Below, one piece after another: positions 55,135 to 63,698 of a stretch of 64,000 nucleotides of DNA. Positions within the stretch are counted from its first letter, which is position 1. Every line of letters starts with the position of its first letter. Position numbers and translations under genes: made by a program. The DNA comes from Flavobacteriales bacterium (GTDB taxonomy: Bacteria > Bacteroidota > Bacteroidia > JANQJC01), in the NCBI GenBank assembly GCA_028281825.1, contig JANQJC010000100.1, forward strand, positions 113,932-177,931, read 5' to 3'. Under the pieces are notes generated by a model. It saw nothing but the letters and a program-made list of their open reading frames with translations, was not told where the DNA came from and did not search any database.

Positions 55135-56730
55135 ATGAAGAAAACATTAGTGATATTGAGCACGTTGCTTACTCCTGCGTTGGTTTTTGCAGAAGGTTTA
55201 GATAAGAAAATTGATGATGCTTTTGGCTGGGCAACACAAGATTTTGTGGGTTTCATTTTCTACCAATTCAACATTGGTGGCGTGGATGTGCCCTGGGTGC
55301 TTTTTCCACTGATATTAGGCGCGCTCTATTTTACCATTTATTTCAGGGTTCCGGGCATTAGACTTTTTGGTATAGCTGTAAATACGGTTCGTGGCAAGTA
55401 TGAGCATACCGAGGAAATGGAAGCCGACCTGAATATCGTAGACGGTGATGAACCAGACACAATTAGGGTAGAAGGTGTGGATGGTGAGGTGAATCACTTT
55501 CAGGCATTAACTGCGGCACTTTCGGCAACAGTAGGCTTAGGTAATATAGCTGGTGTAGCAGTCGCCGTAGCTATTGGAGGTCCCGGAGCTACCTTCTGGA
55601 TGATATTGGCTGGCCTTTTAGGTATGTCTTCAAAGTTTGTGGAGTGTACATTGGGTGTCACTTACCGGGAAATCGATTCAACAGGTAAAGTATATGGAGG
55701 CCCAATGTATTACCTATCAAAAGGCCTTGCCCTGAGAGGTATGGGTGGCTTGGGTAAGGTGTTGGCAATACTATTTGCCATCATGTGTATTGGTGGTTCG
55801 TTTGGTGGTGGCAATATGTTTCAGGCTAACCAGGCTGCCAGTATGTTTGTTAGTAGTACAGGAATACAGGGTGGATATGTAGGTACAGCATTTGGTATTG
55901 TGATGGCAATACTAGTTGGTGTAGTTATCATTGGAGGTATCAAGCGTATTGCTACTGTTACTGAGAAAATAGTGCCTTTTATGGCGGTGATATACGTGGG
56001 TGCGGCATTAATTATTATTGTTCTCAATATTAGCCACGTGCCAGCTGCATTTGCTCAGATTTTTGAAGGTGCTTTTGCCCCGACTGCCATCACAGGCGGA
56101 TTTTTTGGAGTGTTGATACAAGGCTTTAGGCGTGCTGCATTCTCTAACGAGGCAGGTATTGGTTCGGCTGCTATTGCTCACTCAGCGGTAAAAACTACGC
56201 ATTCAGCAAGTGAGGGTGTAGTGGCTCTATTAGAGCCATTTATTGATACCGTGGTGATTTGCACTATGACAGCATTAGTTATAGTGCTGTTTAATACAGA
56301 GGGTGCTTTTAATTATGGTGATGCTGCCCTTGGAGCAGGAGGTGGTGTAGTATTGAATACCACTGGCCAAGAGCTTGGAGGAGTTGATTTAACTGCTTAT
56401 GTGTTTGAAAGTACTATTCCATATTTTTCTATAGTGCTTACTATAGCAGTTATACTTTTTGCTTTCTCCACTATGATTTCTTGGTCATATTATGGCCTTC
56501 AGTCATGGACATTTCTTTTTGGAAAGGGAAAAACTTCTGAGAGCACCTATAAAGTATTGTTCTGTGTGTTTGTAGTATTAGGTGCAGCTTCACAAATGGG
56601 CAATGTATTGAATTTCTCTGACGCCATGATATTTGCCATGATGGTGCCTAACATGATTGGTCTCTTAATATTAGTGCCAGTTGTAAAAGAGAAGTTGAAG
56701 GTATACCTGGACCATATCAAGAATTTCTAA
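55135..56730 (+). CDS. Alanine/glycine:cation symporter (AGCS family)
   Basis: 531 residues with about eleven helices. The family signatures are present: ALSATVGLGNIAGVAVA, PMYYLSKGL, GGGNMFQANQ and RRAAFSNEAGIGSA. The first 20 residues look like a cleavable signal, which many Bacteroidota AGCS members carry. It imports alanine or glycine with Na+ or H+. It lies just after the duplicated rmlD end. Confidence 0.88.
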   Translation: MKKTLVILSTLLTPALVFAEGLDKKIDDAFGWATQDFVGFIFYQFNIGGVDVPWVLFPLILGALYFTIYFRVPGIRLFGIAVNTVRGKYEHTEEMEADLNIVDGDEPDTIRVEGVDGEVNHFQALTAALSATVGLGNIAGVAVAVAIGGPGATFWMILAGLLGMSSKFVECTLGVTYREIDSTGKVYGGPMYYLSKGLALRGMGGLGKVLAILFAIMCIGGSFGGGNMFQANQAASMFVSSTGIQGGYVGTAFGIVMAILVGVVIIGGIKRIATVTEKIVPFMAVIYVGAALIIIVLNISHVPAAFAQIFEGAFAPTAITGGFFGVLIQGFRRAAFSNEAGIGSAAIAHSAVKTTHSASEGVVALLEPFIDTVVICTMTALVIVLFNTEGAFNYGDAALGAGGGVVLNTTGQELGGVDLTAYVFESTIPYFSIVLTIAVILFAFSTMISWSYYGLQSWTFLFGKGKTSESTYKVLFCVFVVLGAASQMGNVLNFSDAMIFAMMVPNMIGLLILVPVVKEKLKVYLDHIKNF

Positions 56731-56748
56731 ACTTACATTGAGTGAAGT

Positions 56749-57201
56749 ATGAAGCAATTTATAAAGGACTACTTCACTTTTAATAGAGCTGAGAAGAACG
56801 GTATACTTGTTTTGGTGCTTCTTATTGTGGCGGTGGTGTCCGCTACTTTTATAATTAGTAGGGTTGGCCTGACTGCGAATTCGACTAATCCTGAAATTGA
56901 AAGTGAGATAAACCAATTGACCAATTCCTTTGAAGGAACTAATATCCCATGGGATGCTGCAAGCACCCAGCCCGCGGAAAAACTTTCTATTGACTTGAAT
57001 TTGGCTGATACCATTTTGCTAACCCAATTAACTGGAATTGGTCCTTCCTTAGCAAGCAGAATAGTAAAGTATCGCGATAGTGTCGGGAGGATAGACTCCA
57101 TCAATCAACTTTTGAATGTGAAAGGAATTGGTGAGAAGAAGTTGGATGGTTTTCGGAATGAAGTGTTTATTAAGACAGTCGATTTGGTGGATGAGAATTA
57201 A
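56749..57201 (+). CDS. Helix-hairpin-helix (ComEA-like) membrane-anchored protein
   Basis: 150 residues. One N-terminal helix (about 20-38) anchors it. The C-terminal half has the HhH pair LTGIGPSLASRIVKYRDSV and LLNVKGIGEKKLDGF. ComEA binds incoming DNA in the periplasm during transformation. Many Bacteroidota HhH proteins of this size are annotated this way without proof. It starts 18 bp after the symporter. Confidence 0.8.
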   Translation: MKQFIKDYFTFNRAEKNGILVLVLLIVAVVSATFIISRVGLTANSTNPEIESEINQLTNSFEGTNIPWDAASTQPAEKLSIDLNLADTILLTQLTGIGPSLASRIVKYRDSVGRIDSINQLLNVKGIGEKKLDGFRNEVFIKTVDLVDEN

Positions 57202-57237
57202 TGCCGTAAACTTGCACCCTATCTTTTGAGCATACGA

Positions 57238-57765
57238 ATGGTTAGCGACAGAATAAGGGCCGCTATCAGGGATATCAAAGACTTCCCGAAGCCCGGAATA
57301 CTTTTCAAAGACATTACCCCCATTTTACTTGACCCTGTGTTGTGCAGAGATATAGTGAATGAATTTATCCGCGAATTGGGCGGTATTGAAGTGGATGCTG
57401 TTTTAGGTATTGAAAGTAGAGGTTTTTTCTTTGGCTTATTATTAGCCGAACAATTGGGTGTGCCTTTTATACCAGTTCGTAAGCCTGGCAAGTTACCCTA
57501 CGATACCATTTCGCATGACTATGAGTTGGAGTATGGAACAGCAACCCTTGAAATGCATGTAGGTGTGGTAAGTCCAGGAATGAAAGTGCTTATTCATGAT
57601 GATTTGCTGGCTACGGGTGGTACGGCCAGTGCAGCGGCTGAATTGGTAAAAAGACAGGAAGGTGAGGTAGTAGGCTTTTCATTTGTTGTGGGGCTCGATT
57701 TTTTGAACGGAGAGAAGCAATTGAAAGACTATACTGAAAACATAATGACTATAGTGAACTATTAA
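57238..57765 (+). CDS. apt: Adenine phosphoribosyltransferase
   Basis: 175 residues from the ATG at 57238; an upstream TTG at 57226 is less likely. DFPKPGILFKDITPIL, GIESRGFFFG and the PRPP loop VLIHDDLLATGGTASAA are diagnostic. The enzyme converts adenine and PRPP to AMP in purine salvage. Nine bp separate it from the next gene. Confidence 0.93.
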   Translation: MVSDRIRAAIRDIKDFPKPGILFKDITPILLDPVLCRDIVNEFIRELGGIEVDAVLGIESRGFFFGLLLAEQLGVPFIPVRKPGKLPYDTISHDYELEYGTATLEMHVGVVSPGMKVLIHDDLLATGGTASAAAELVKRQEGEVVGFSFVVGLDFLNGEKQLKDYTENIMTIVNY

Positions 57766-57773
57766 ATAAGGCC

Positions 57774-58913
57774 ATGAATTTTGAATTGAGTGAAAATCAG
57801 CGCATGATTGCTGAGACTATAAAAGATTTTGGAGAGAAACATATTCGTCCGAAGATGATGGAATGGGACGAGACACAGGAGTTTCCAGTGGAAGTGTTTA
57901 AGAAACTGGGAGAGCTGGGTTTGATGGGAGTGCTGGTGCCAACAGAATACGGTGGCTCGGGTTTAAAGTATACGGATTATGTCACCGTTGTAAGCGAAGT
58001 AGGTAAAGTATGCGGTGCTATTGGCCTTTCAGTAGCTGCGCATAATTCACTTTGTACAGGTCATATTTTGCAGCATGGTAGCGAAGAACAAAAGAAAAAG
58101 TATTTACCAAAATTGGCAACTGCGGAATGGATAGGCGCTTGGGGTTTAACGGAGCACAACACAGGCTCCGATGCAGGTGGTATGAATACCACCGCAGTGA
58201 AGGAAGGAAATGAGTGGGTGCTGAATGGGGCCAAGAACTTTATTACACATGGTAAATCAGGTGAGGTAGCTGTGGTGATTGCCCGCACTGGTCAAAAAGG
58301 CGACTCACATGGCATGAGTGCCTTTATAGTTGAAAGGGGAACGCCTGGTTTTACAGCTGGCAAAAAAGAGGATAAGCTGGGCATGCGTGCTTCTGAGACT
58401 GCTGAAATGATATTTGACAATTGTCGCATACCAGCTGAAAACCTTATTGGTGAGGAGGGTGATGGCTTCATTCAAGCTATGAAAGTGTTGGATGGTGGTC
58501 GTATTTCAATTGCCGCTTTAGCATTGGGTATTGCCAAGGGAGCCTTGGAAGCTTCAGTGAAGTATGCTAAAGAAAGAGAGCAGTTTGGTAAGCCGATTTC
58601 TCACTTTCAAGGGATAGCTTTTAAACTGGCTGATATGGCAACTGAAGTAGAAGCTGCTGAGTTATTGACCTTTCAGGCCGCAGACCTGAAAGACCGAAAG
58701 CAACCAATGACCAAGGAGTCTGCGTATGCTAAGTATTACGCATCTGAAGTCTCAGTGCGCTGTGCTACTGAAGCAGTGCAGATTTTTGGTGGTTATGGAT
58801 ATGTAAGGGATTTTCCGGCTGAAAAATACTACCGTGACTCTAAGCTTTGCACCATAGGTGAAGGCACTTCAGAGATACAGAAGGTAGTAATATCAAAGCT
58901 TTTGCTTAAGTAA
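57774..58913 (+). CDS. Acyl-CoA dehydrogenase
   Basis: 379 residues, full length. [15 protein letters not shown] and [17 protein letters not shown] are the family signatures, and [33 protein letters not shown] gives the flavin/substrate contact with the base Glu. It carries out the first oxidation of fatty acid beta-oxidation; a short-chain preference is suggested by overall similarity to butyryl-CoA dehydrogenases. Confidence 0.92.
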   Translation: MNFELSENQRMIAETIKDFGEKHIRPKMMEWDETQEFPVEVFKKLGELGLMGVLVPTEYGGSGLKYTDYVTVVSEVGKVCGAIGLSVAAHNSLCTGHILQHGSEEQKKKYLPKLATAEWIGAWGLTEHNTGSDAGGMNTTAVKEGNEWVLNGAKNFITHGKSGEVAVVIARTGQKGDSHGMSAFIVERGTPGFTAGKKEDKLGMRASETAEMIFDNCRIPAENLIGEEGDGFIQAMKVLDGGRISIAALALGIAKGALEASVKYAKEREQFGKPISHFQGIAFKLADMATEVEAAELLTFQAADLKDRKQPMTKESAYAKYYASEVSVRCATEAVQIFGGYGYVRDFPAEKYYRDSKLCTIGEGTSEIQKVVISKLLLK

Positions 58914-58921
58914 GATAGTTT

Positions 58922-58952
58922 TTGTATATTATCAACATTAATTATATCTTTG
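58922..58952 (+). promoter_or_regulatory. Bacteroidota promoter of rpsU (TTG-N20-TATCTTTG)
   Basis: TTG at 58922-58924 and TATCTTTG at 58945-58952 with 20 bp between match the phylum sigma consensus perfectly. The transcript start should be near 58958. Confidence 0.75.
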
Positions 58953-58964
58953 CAGCCCCGAAAT

Positions 58965-58974
58965 AAAAGGAGGT
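58965..58974 (+). promoter_or_regulatory. Strong Shine-Dalgarno of rpsU
   Basis: AAAAGGAGGT lies 10 nt before the rpsU ATG. It is the longest anti-SD match at any gene start I examined here. In Bacteroidota ribosomes, bS21 helps hide the anti-SD tail, and rpsU genes often keep an SD for autoregulation. Confidence 0.8.
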
Positions 58975-58984
58975 ATAAACTATT

Positions 58985-59179
58985 ATGATTGTAGTACAAG
59001 TAAAAGAAGGTGAAAACATTGAAAGGGCATTGAAGAAATTCAAGCGTAAATTTGAGCGCACAGGTGTAATCAAAGAATTACGCAGCAGACAACAATTCAC
59101 CAAACCTTCGGTTGAGAGAAGGCAGACTAAATTAAAAGCAGCCTACTCACAAAAGATATTGCAAGAACAAGAAAGCTAA
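58985..59179 (+). CDS. rpsU: Ribosomal protein bS21
   Basis: 64 residues. VQVKEGENIERALKKFKRKF is the diagnostic N-terminus, and the rest is basic. It binds the 30S platform near the 16S 3' end. It has its own promoter and strong SD and a terminator 24 bp after its stop. Confidence 0.95.
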   Translation: MIVVQVKEGENIERALKKFKRKFERTGVIKELRSRQQFTKPSVERRQTKLKAAYSQKILQEQES

Positions 59180-59202
59180 GAACTTTCTTTGCGGTATATA
59201 TC

Positions 59203-59235
59203 AAGCCCATCTGTACTTTGCAGATGGGCTTTCTT
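59203..59235 (+). terminator. Rho-independent terminator of rpsU
   Basis: AAGCCCATCTG (59203-59213) pairs perfectly with CAGATGGGCTT (59221-59231) around a 7-nt loop; TTCTTGT follows. The xerC start at 59299 lies downstream. Confidence 0.8.
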
Positions 59236-59298
59236 GTGTCTATAATTTCTTGGTTTTATGGTAACATATCGCTGATTTTCCCGTTTAAGTGGGACATT

Positions 59299-60186
59299 AT
59301 GGCCATCACGCACTTCCTCGAATACTTACAAAAGATAAAGCGCTACTCAAAGCATACTTTAGAGGCTTATTCAAGAGACTTGGAGCAGTTTTCATTCTTC
59401 CTGACTGAAGAATGCGGCGAGGATGATATCGCTCAGGCAAGTCATAGAGATATCAGAACATGGATTGTGAGTTTATCTGAGAATAATATCAGCCCAAGAA
59501 GCATCAATAGAAAAATTACCACTCTTAAATCATTTTATAAGTATCTGAAAGCAGAAGGGAAAATCACTCAAAGCCCTATGGCAAAAATAGTTTCCCTGAA
59601 AACAAAAAAGCAGGTACCCTTGTTTTTAAGCAAAGAAGCAGCCCAAAGCCTTTTTGATGACGTAGAGTTTGAAGAAGGGTTTAAGGGATTGCGCGATAAT
59701 ACAATATTAGAGTTGCTCTATGCTACTGGAATGCGAAGGACTGAGTTGATAAACATGAGAGTATCAGACGTTAACATATACAACAGTGAGGTAAAAGTGT
59801 TGGGAAAGAGGAATAAGGAAAGAATAATTCCAATTAGCCCAGCGCTTGTTAATTTACTGAAGGAATATATTAGCGAAAGAGGGAAGCAGGAGGTGCAGCC
59901 GGGTAATGGTAACATACTGTTTATAGATAACAAGGGCAAAAAAGTATACGATAAATTTGTATATAATCTTGTGAAAAAATACCTTAGTGCTATCACAACT
60001 ATGCAAAAAAGGAGTCCACATATCCTCAGGCACACTTTTGCTACGCATATGTTGGAAAACGGAGCAGACTTAAATGCTATAAAAGAATTACTTGGACATG
60101 CTAATCTGTCCGCGACCCAGGTGTATACCCATAGTACAATAGAAAAATTAAAAACCATTTATAAACAAGCCCATCCTAGGGCATAA
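59299..60186 (+). CDS. xerC: Tyrosine recombinase XerC/XerD
   Basis: 295 residues from the ATG at 59299; the frame is open upstream but runs through the rpsU terminator. The N-terminal SAM-like domain (FLEYLQKIKRYSKHTLEAYSRDLE) is complete, and the catalytic residues Arg (ATGMRRTEL), His-x-x-Arg (HILRHTFATH), His (LGHANLS) and Tyr (QVYTH) are present. It resolves chromosome dimers at dif. Bacteroidota commonly have this gene next to rpsU and hpf, as here. Confidence 0.9.
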   Translation: MAITHFLEYLQKIKRYSKHTLEAYSRDLEQFSFFLTEECGEDDIAQASHRDIRTWIVSLSENNISPRSINRKITTLKSFYKYLKAEGKITQSPMAKIVSLKTKKQVPLFLSKEAAQSLFDDVEFEEGFKGLRDNTILELLYATGMRRTELINMRVSDVNIYNSEVKVLGKRNKERIIPISPALVNLLKEYISERGKQEVQPGNGNILFIDNKGKKVYDKFVYNLVKKYLSAITTMQKRSPHILRHTFATHMLENGADLNAIKELLGHANLSATQVYTHSTIEKLKTIYKQAHPRA

Positions 60187-60203
60187 ACAGAAAGGAGAGA
60201 ACT

Positions 60204-60548
60204 ATGAAAGCGAAGATTCAATCGATCCATTTTGACGCAGACCAAAAGCTGCTTGATTTTATACAAAGCAAACTAGATAAAGTGGCACAAAATTCTGTTG
60301 ATATTATTGATGCAGAAGTAATGCTAAGGCTTGACAATAATAGTAATGCTGAAAATAAAGTAGTGGAGATAAAGCTGATTATTCCTGGTAATGATTTGTT
60401 TGCCAAGAAGCAATGCAAGAGCTTTGAAGAGGCTACTGACCAAGTGGTAGATGCCTTGAAAACTCAAATGAGAAAGTACCGCGAGAAATTTAAGTCTACC
60501 AATGGTCGTGGAACCAAGCTGGCAGCGACGGAGAATGACGAGTATTAG
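60204..60548 (+). CDS. hpf: Short ribosome hibernation factor HPF/RaiA
   Basis: 114 residues, hence the short form lacking the C-terminal dimerisation domain. The beta-alpha-beta-beta-beta-alpha fold is visible, with the basic end (MRKYREKFK). It binds and inactivates 30S under stress. AAAGGAG lies 6-7 nt before the ATG, a second SD-like site in this otherwise SD-poor region. Confidence 0.88.
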   Translation: MKAKIQSIHFDADQKLLDFIQSKLDKVAQNSVDIIDAEVMLRLDNNSNAENKVVEIKLIIPGNDLFAKKQCKSFEEATDQVVDALKTQMRKYREKFKSTNGRGTKLAATENDEY

Positions 60549-60572
60549 TAATTATCTAAATAATGAATATAT

Positions 60573-60599
60573 AAAGGCTTGCTTTGGCAGGCCTTTTTT
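60573..60599 (+). terminator. Rho-independent terminator of hpf
   Basis: AAAGGC (60573-60578) pairs with GCCTTT (60591-60596); the inner TGC/GCA pairs after one mismatch, and a T-run follows. Confidence 0.75.
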
Positions 60600-60611
60600 G
60601 TTGAAAAAGTA

Positions 60612-60650
60612 TTGTCAGTTAATTTATTTATCGTAATATTGCAATAAATA
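60612..60650. promoter_or_regulatory. ars promoter with overlapping ArsR operator
   Basis: TTG at 60612-60614 and TAATATTG at 60634-60641 lie 19 bp apart. A 26-bp imperfect palindrome, 60625-60650, overlaps the -7 element; arms TATTTAT and ATAAATA are exact and 22 of 26 positions are symmetric. Binding there by the ArsR-type repressor encoded 10 bp downstream would shut the promoter. Confidence 0.65.
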
Positions 60651-60659
60651 GATAAAGCA

Positions 60660-60992
60660 ATGGGATTAACTAAAACAGACCAATTTACTGAAAGGCAGAA
60701 CGAAATAGCGGCTTTGGCAAAGGCAATAGGGCATCCTGCGCGGGTGGCCATAATTGAGCATTTGCTAAAAGAGAATAGTTGTGTATGTGGCAGCATTGTC
60801 GACGCGTTGCCATTAGCCCAAGCTACAGTGTCTCAGCACCTGAAGGAACTCAAAACCGCTGGAATTATTAAGGGCAATATTGAGGGTACTTCAATTTGCT
60901 ACTGCATCAATGACGTGGTTTGGAATAAGTTCAAGGGTATCCTTTCTGCTTTGTTTGAAGAGTACGAGTTAAGTAAAAACAAATGCTGTTAA
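60660..60992 (+). CDS. arsR: ArsR/SmtB-family metalloregulator
   Basis: 110 residues. NSCVCGSIVDALPLAQATVSQHLKEL is the winged-helix recognition region with the metal-sensing CVC (Cys pair in the alpha-3 position typical of ArsR). Cys near the C-terminus (NKCC) may add a ligand. It should release its operator on As(III) or Sb(III). It is the first gene of the ars operon. Confidence 0.9.
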   Translation: MGLTKTDQFTERQNEIAALAKAIGHPARVAIIEHLLKENSCVCGSIVDALPLAQATVSQHLKELKTAGIIKGNIEGTSICYCINDVVWNKFKGILSALFEEYELSKNKCC

Positions 60993-61004
60993 AACATTAA
61001 GAAG

Positions 61005-61514
61005 ATGAAAACAAGTCAATTTCCAAGGATGCATGTGTCATTCTACGTAAGAAATTTGGGGGCTACAACAAATTTCTATAACACCTTTTTTGGGCAACAG
61101 CCTGAGAAGGTAAAGCCTGGTTATGCAAAATATATTTTGGATGAGCCATCGTTAATCATTTCATTTATTGAAAATCCTGAAAGGGTGCAATCAAATTTTG
61201 GACACTTGGGTTTTCAGGTTGAAACCAGGGAAGAAATGGAGAGAAGGTTAACAGTTGCCCGTGAGCAGGCAATAGTGAGTAAAGAAGAAATAGGCACCGC
61301 TTGCTGCTATGCGGTGCAAGATAAGTTCTGGGTAAACGACCCTGATGGAGTTCAATGGGAGGTGTATTATTTTCATGGGGACTCAGAGTTCAATGACCCT
61401 CATTATGCAATGGAGGGTGAGTCAGCGTGTTGCGCTCCAGCAATGGAAACATTAGCCAATGAGCGTATCGCTAAAGAAGAGGTTTGCTGCGAGCCAGGTA
61501 GTGGGTGTTGTTAA
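61005..61514 (+). CDS. arsI: ArsI/CadI-like VOC metalloenzyme
   Basis: 169 residues. A single glyoxalase/VOC domain (HVSFYVRNLGATTNFYNTFFG; HLGFQVET; WEVYYF) has the substrate-binding Cys pair in GTACCYAVQDKFWVNDPDG. The C-terminal tail is Cys-rich (SACCAP, VCCEPGSGCC). ArsI cleaves the C-As bond of trivalent organoarsenicals. It lies 12 bp after arsR. Confidence 0.85.
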   Translation: MKTSQFPRMHVSFYVRNLGATTNFYNTFFGQQPEKVKPGYAKYILDEPSLIISFIENPERVQSNFGHLGFQVETREEMERRLTVAREQAIVSKEEIGTACCYAVQDKFWVNDPDGVQWEVYYFHGDSEFNDPHYAMEGESACCAPAMETLANERIAKEEVCCEPGSGCC

Positions 61515-61526
61515 ATAATTCCTTTT

Positions 61527-61558
61527 CTAAGTCCTTCTCCTTAGGGAGAGGGATTTAG
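61527..61558. repeat. Intergenic hairpin repeat before arsC
   Basis: A 14-nt arm (CTAAGTCCTTCTCC) pairs with GGAGAGGGATTTAG around TTAG. It resembles the CCCTCTCC...GGAGAGGG hairpins scattered between Bacteroidota genes. It lies between arsI and arsC and may attenuate or stabilise the transcript. Confidence 0.6.
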
Positions 61559-61581
61559 GAAGAGGGCAAAAATAAAGGGGA

Positions 61582-61998
61582 ATGAAAAAAATACTAGTAC
61601 TATGCACTGGCAATAGCTGCCGAAGCCAAATAGCTCATGGATACTTGCGCCACTTCGCTGGCGATAAAGCTGCAGTATATAGCGCTGGGGTTGAAACTCA
61701 TGGAGTCAACCCTCGTGCTATACAAATAATGAAGGACGATGGCATTGACATATCTAACCATACTTCCAATAATGTGGATGAGTATATCGGTATTGATTTT
61801 GATTATGTGATAACGGTGTGCGATAATGCCAAAGAAAGATGCCCAGTGTTTCCATCAAAGGCTGAGAAGATTCATTACAACTTTCCTGACCCAGCAAAAG
61901 CTACTGGCAGTGAAGAAGAAATAATGAAAGAGTTTTGCAGGGTTAGGGATATGGTAAAGGAGTTTTGTGAGGGATTTGTGAAGGAGTATTTGGCTTAA
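61582..61998 (+). CDS. arsC: Arsenate reductase, low-molecular-weight phosphatase type
   Basis: 138 residues. CTGNSCR (Cys8, Arg14) is the CX5R active site, and VCDNAKERCPVFP supplies the resolving cysteines, so it is the thioredoxin-coupled type. It reduces As(V) to As(III). No efflux pump gene (arsB/acr3) is next to it, so it must rely on one elsewhere. AAAGGGG precedes the ATG. Confidence 0.9.
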   Translation: MKKILVLCTGNSCRSQIAHGYLRHFAGDKAAVYSAGVETHGVNPRAIQIMKDDGIDISNHTSNNVDEYIGIDFDYVITVCDNAKERCPVFPSKAEKIHYNFPDPAKATGSEEEIMKEFCRVRDMVKEFCEGFVKEYLA

Positions 61999-62029
61999 AA
62001 TTTTGTATTTTTGTTAAAAGGATTTAAAT

Positions 62030-62269
62030 ATGCGAACGCTTAGGTTGAAAATAAACGATAAGGTCTTTGATAAAGTGGTTTGGTTGTTGAGCAAATTCGG
62101 CAAGGAAGAAGTTGAGGTGATTAACGAGGATACTGAGTTTTTTAAAACTCAGGAATATCTGGAAAGGGAGTTAAAGGAGATAGAGATGGGTAATGCCAAT
62201 TTTATTGAAATGGAAGAAGCGGAGAGCAGGTTAGAAAATGCCATCAAGCGCCGTGAGGATAGTATTTAA
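62030..62269 (+). CDS. Putative antitoxin of RelE/ParE pair
   Basis: 79 residues. A short beta-strand start (MRTLRLKINDKVFDKVVWLL) and a long acidic helix with Glu-rich repeats (EYLERELKEIEMG ... EEAESRLENAIKRRE) are typical of antitoxins that wrap a RelE-fold toxin. It overlaps the toxin gene by 32 bp. TATTTTTG at 62006-62013 could be its -7 element. Confidence 0.7.
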   Translation: MRTLRLKINDKVFDKVVWLLSKFGKEEVEVINEDTEFFKTQEYLERELKEIEMGNANFIEMEEAESRLENAIKRREDSI

Positions 62270-62534
62270 AGAAACCTTTCTCAATCGACTGGAGAATCAA
62301 GTTGATTATATTTCGTTAGACAGTCCAACAAGAGCTAGAAAATTCAAAAATGATTTATTGGCAAGAATAAGGGAGGTTTCTAAAAACCCTTATAAATATA
62401 GGAAGTCAATATATTTTGACTCACCACAAATACGTGACCTTATTTTTAAGGGATACACGATTGTTTTCAGGATAACTGATGAAAGGATAGAAGTGTTCGG
62501 TTTTGTAAAATATCAGAGTTCTGTTAGTGATTAA
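62238..62534 (+). CDS. RelE/ParE-family toxin
   Basis: 98 residues. RIVFKETFLNRLENQVDYISLDSPTRARKF and IRDLIFKGYTIVFRITDERIEVFGF match the RelE/ParE superfamily fold. Whether it acts on mRNA (RelE) or gyrase (ParE) cannot be decided by eye. It overlaps the antitoxin gene by 32 bp. Confidence 0.78.
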   Translation: MPSSAVRIVFKETFLNRLENQVDYISLDSPTRARKFKNDLLARIREVSKNPYKYRKSIYFDSPQIRDLIFKGYTIVFRITDERIEVFGFVKYQSSVSD

Positions 62535-62666
62535 TGGTATGGACTTAGATTATGTGTATATCCAATTCAAAATGTCTCTTAATGAAGGAAATTCAGAGAA
62601 TCGTTCCGGTTTTTTTGGAGAATAATACAAGAGGGTATTACTAAAGTAATTACAGCTATAGTTCCA

Positions 62667-62924
62667 ATGGCAAATCCTGATTTTGAAGATTTACTTTATT
62701 CTGTACCATATTGGATGGTGGAATTTGAAAAGGAAACGGGTATACCAATCAGGGAAGTGGGTTTGGATGGTAGTGAAAAAGCAATTTTAAAAATGCCCTA
62801 CAAGGGTAATTATGGCTATTGGATTGATAATAACCTTTTACTGAATGATTTTAAACAACATTTTGATTGTTTTGAAATTGATAAAGAAAAGTTCGAAGAA
62901 AAATGGGATTCATTTGTTCTTTAA
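62667..62924 (+). CDS. Hypothetical protein, 5' region possibly disrupted
   Basis: 85 residues from the ATG at 62667. The frame is open upstream to 62586 and reads RRIIQEGITKVITAIVP, which looks coding and may be a lost N-terminus; frames +1 and +2 in 62539-62640 also give sensible fragments. An immunity- or antitoxin-like role is possible in this setting but unproven. Confidence 0.5.
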   Translation: MANPDFEDLLYSVPYWMVEFEKETGIPIREVGLDGSEKAILKMPYKGNYGYWIDNNLLLNDFKQHFDCFEIDKEKFEEKWDSFVL

Positions 62925-62980
62925 CGACTAATATTATTCGAGTGCCACCCAACAAGTTCCAACCTTTCCATTTCAAAACC

Positions 62981-63358
62981 ATGGATGATTTTTTCGAGCA
63001 TCTCACAGAAGAGGAGTTGGAAATGGTTCAGCTGTTGCGGGAACTTATTTTTGAATGCATCCCCGAAGTGAGGGAAAAGCTATCCTATAATGTGCCTTTT
63101 TACAGTAAGCATAAGCGCATCTGTTTCATCTGGCCGGCATCTGTGCCTTGGGGTAATCACAAGCAAGAAGGTGTTAGGTTGGGTTTTGCCAATGGCAACC
63201 TCATGAATGATGACTTGGGTTACTTAGACAAGGGCGAGAGAAAACAGGTATATACCAAAGACTTTATGAGTGTAAAAGAGATAAATGTGGATATAGTTCG
63301 TGCCTGCCTGTTTGAAGCTGCGCTAATTGATGAGCAAATGAGGCGCCAGAAAAGGTAA
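62981..63358 (+). CDS. DUF1801 family protein
   Basis: 125 residues from the ATG at 62981; the frame extends upstream but overlaps the preceding gene. MDDFFEHLTEEELEMVQLLRELI, KLSYNVPFYSKHKRICFIWP and GVRLGFANG are typical of DUF1801 (YdhG-like). Function of the family is unknown. Confidence 0.8.
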   Translation: MDDFFEHLTEEELEMVQLLRELIFECIPEVREKLSYNVPFYSKHKRICFIWPASVPWGNHKQEGVRLGFANGNLMNDDLGYLDKGERKQVYTKDFMSVKEINVDIVRACLFEAALIDEQMRRQKR

Positions 63359-63470
63359 TTGACTACACAGGAATGTTGCAATATAGCAATGTTCCACCAG
63401 TCTTGGTACTTGATGCTTAATACTCGATACCACTTACCTCAAAAAAATATGTAAAAAAGAGTAAATTATT

Positions 63471-63502
63471 TTGGCAATATATGGGGATGTTTATTACATT
63501 TG
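63471..63502 (+). promoter_or_regulatory. Promoter of the tRNA cluster (TTG-N21-TACATTTG)
   Basis: TTG at 63471-63473, TACATTTG at 63495-63502, with 21 bp between. The first tRNA starts 75 bp downstream. The 63359-63576 gap holds no gene. Confidence 0.65.
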
Positions 63503-63576
63503 CAGTCCTTTTTCGTGGGGTGGAATGCTTGAAATGAGCTGAAAGCCTTGAAAATAGGGGAGTTCTTTGAGGTTTT

Positions 63577-63650
63577 GCCGATGTAGCTCAGCTGGCTAGA
63601 GCAGTTGATTTGTAATCAACCGGTCGGGGGTTCGAGTCCCTCCATCGGCT
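63577..63650 (+). tRNA. tRNA-Thr (UGU)
   Basis: 74 nt. Acceptor GCCGATG/CATCGGC, anticodon TGT flanked by TT and AA, T-arm GGTTCGAGTCC. No encoded CCA follows. Confidence 0.97.
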
Positions 63651-63698
63651 CGGTTCCTTTAGAATGAGCGAACTGACGTTGGCGAGGTAAGGAATAAT

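Noticed and set aside
59218..59298. Longer xerC start with a hydrophobic N-terminus
   Set aside because: The extension begins inside the right arm region of the rpsU terminator, and family members begin close to MAITHFLEYL.
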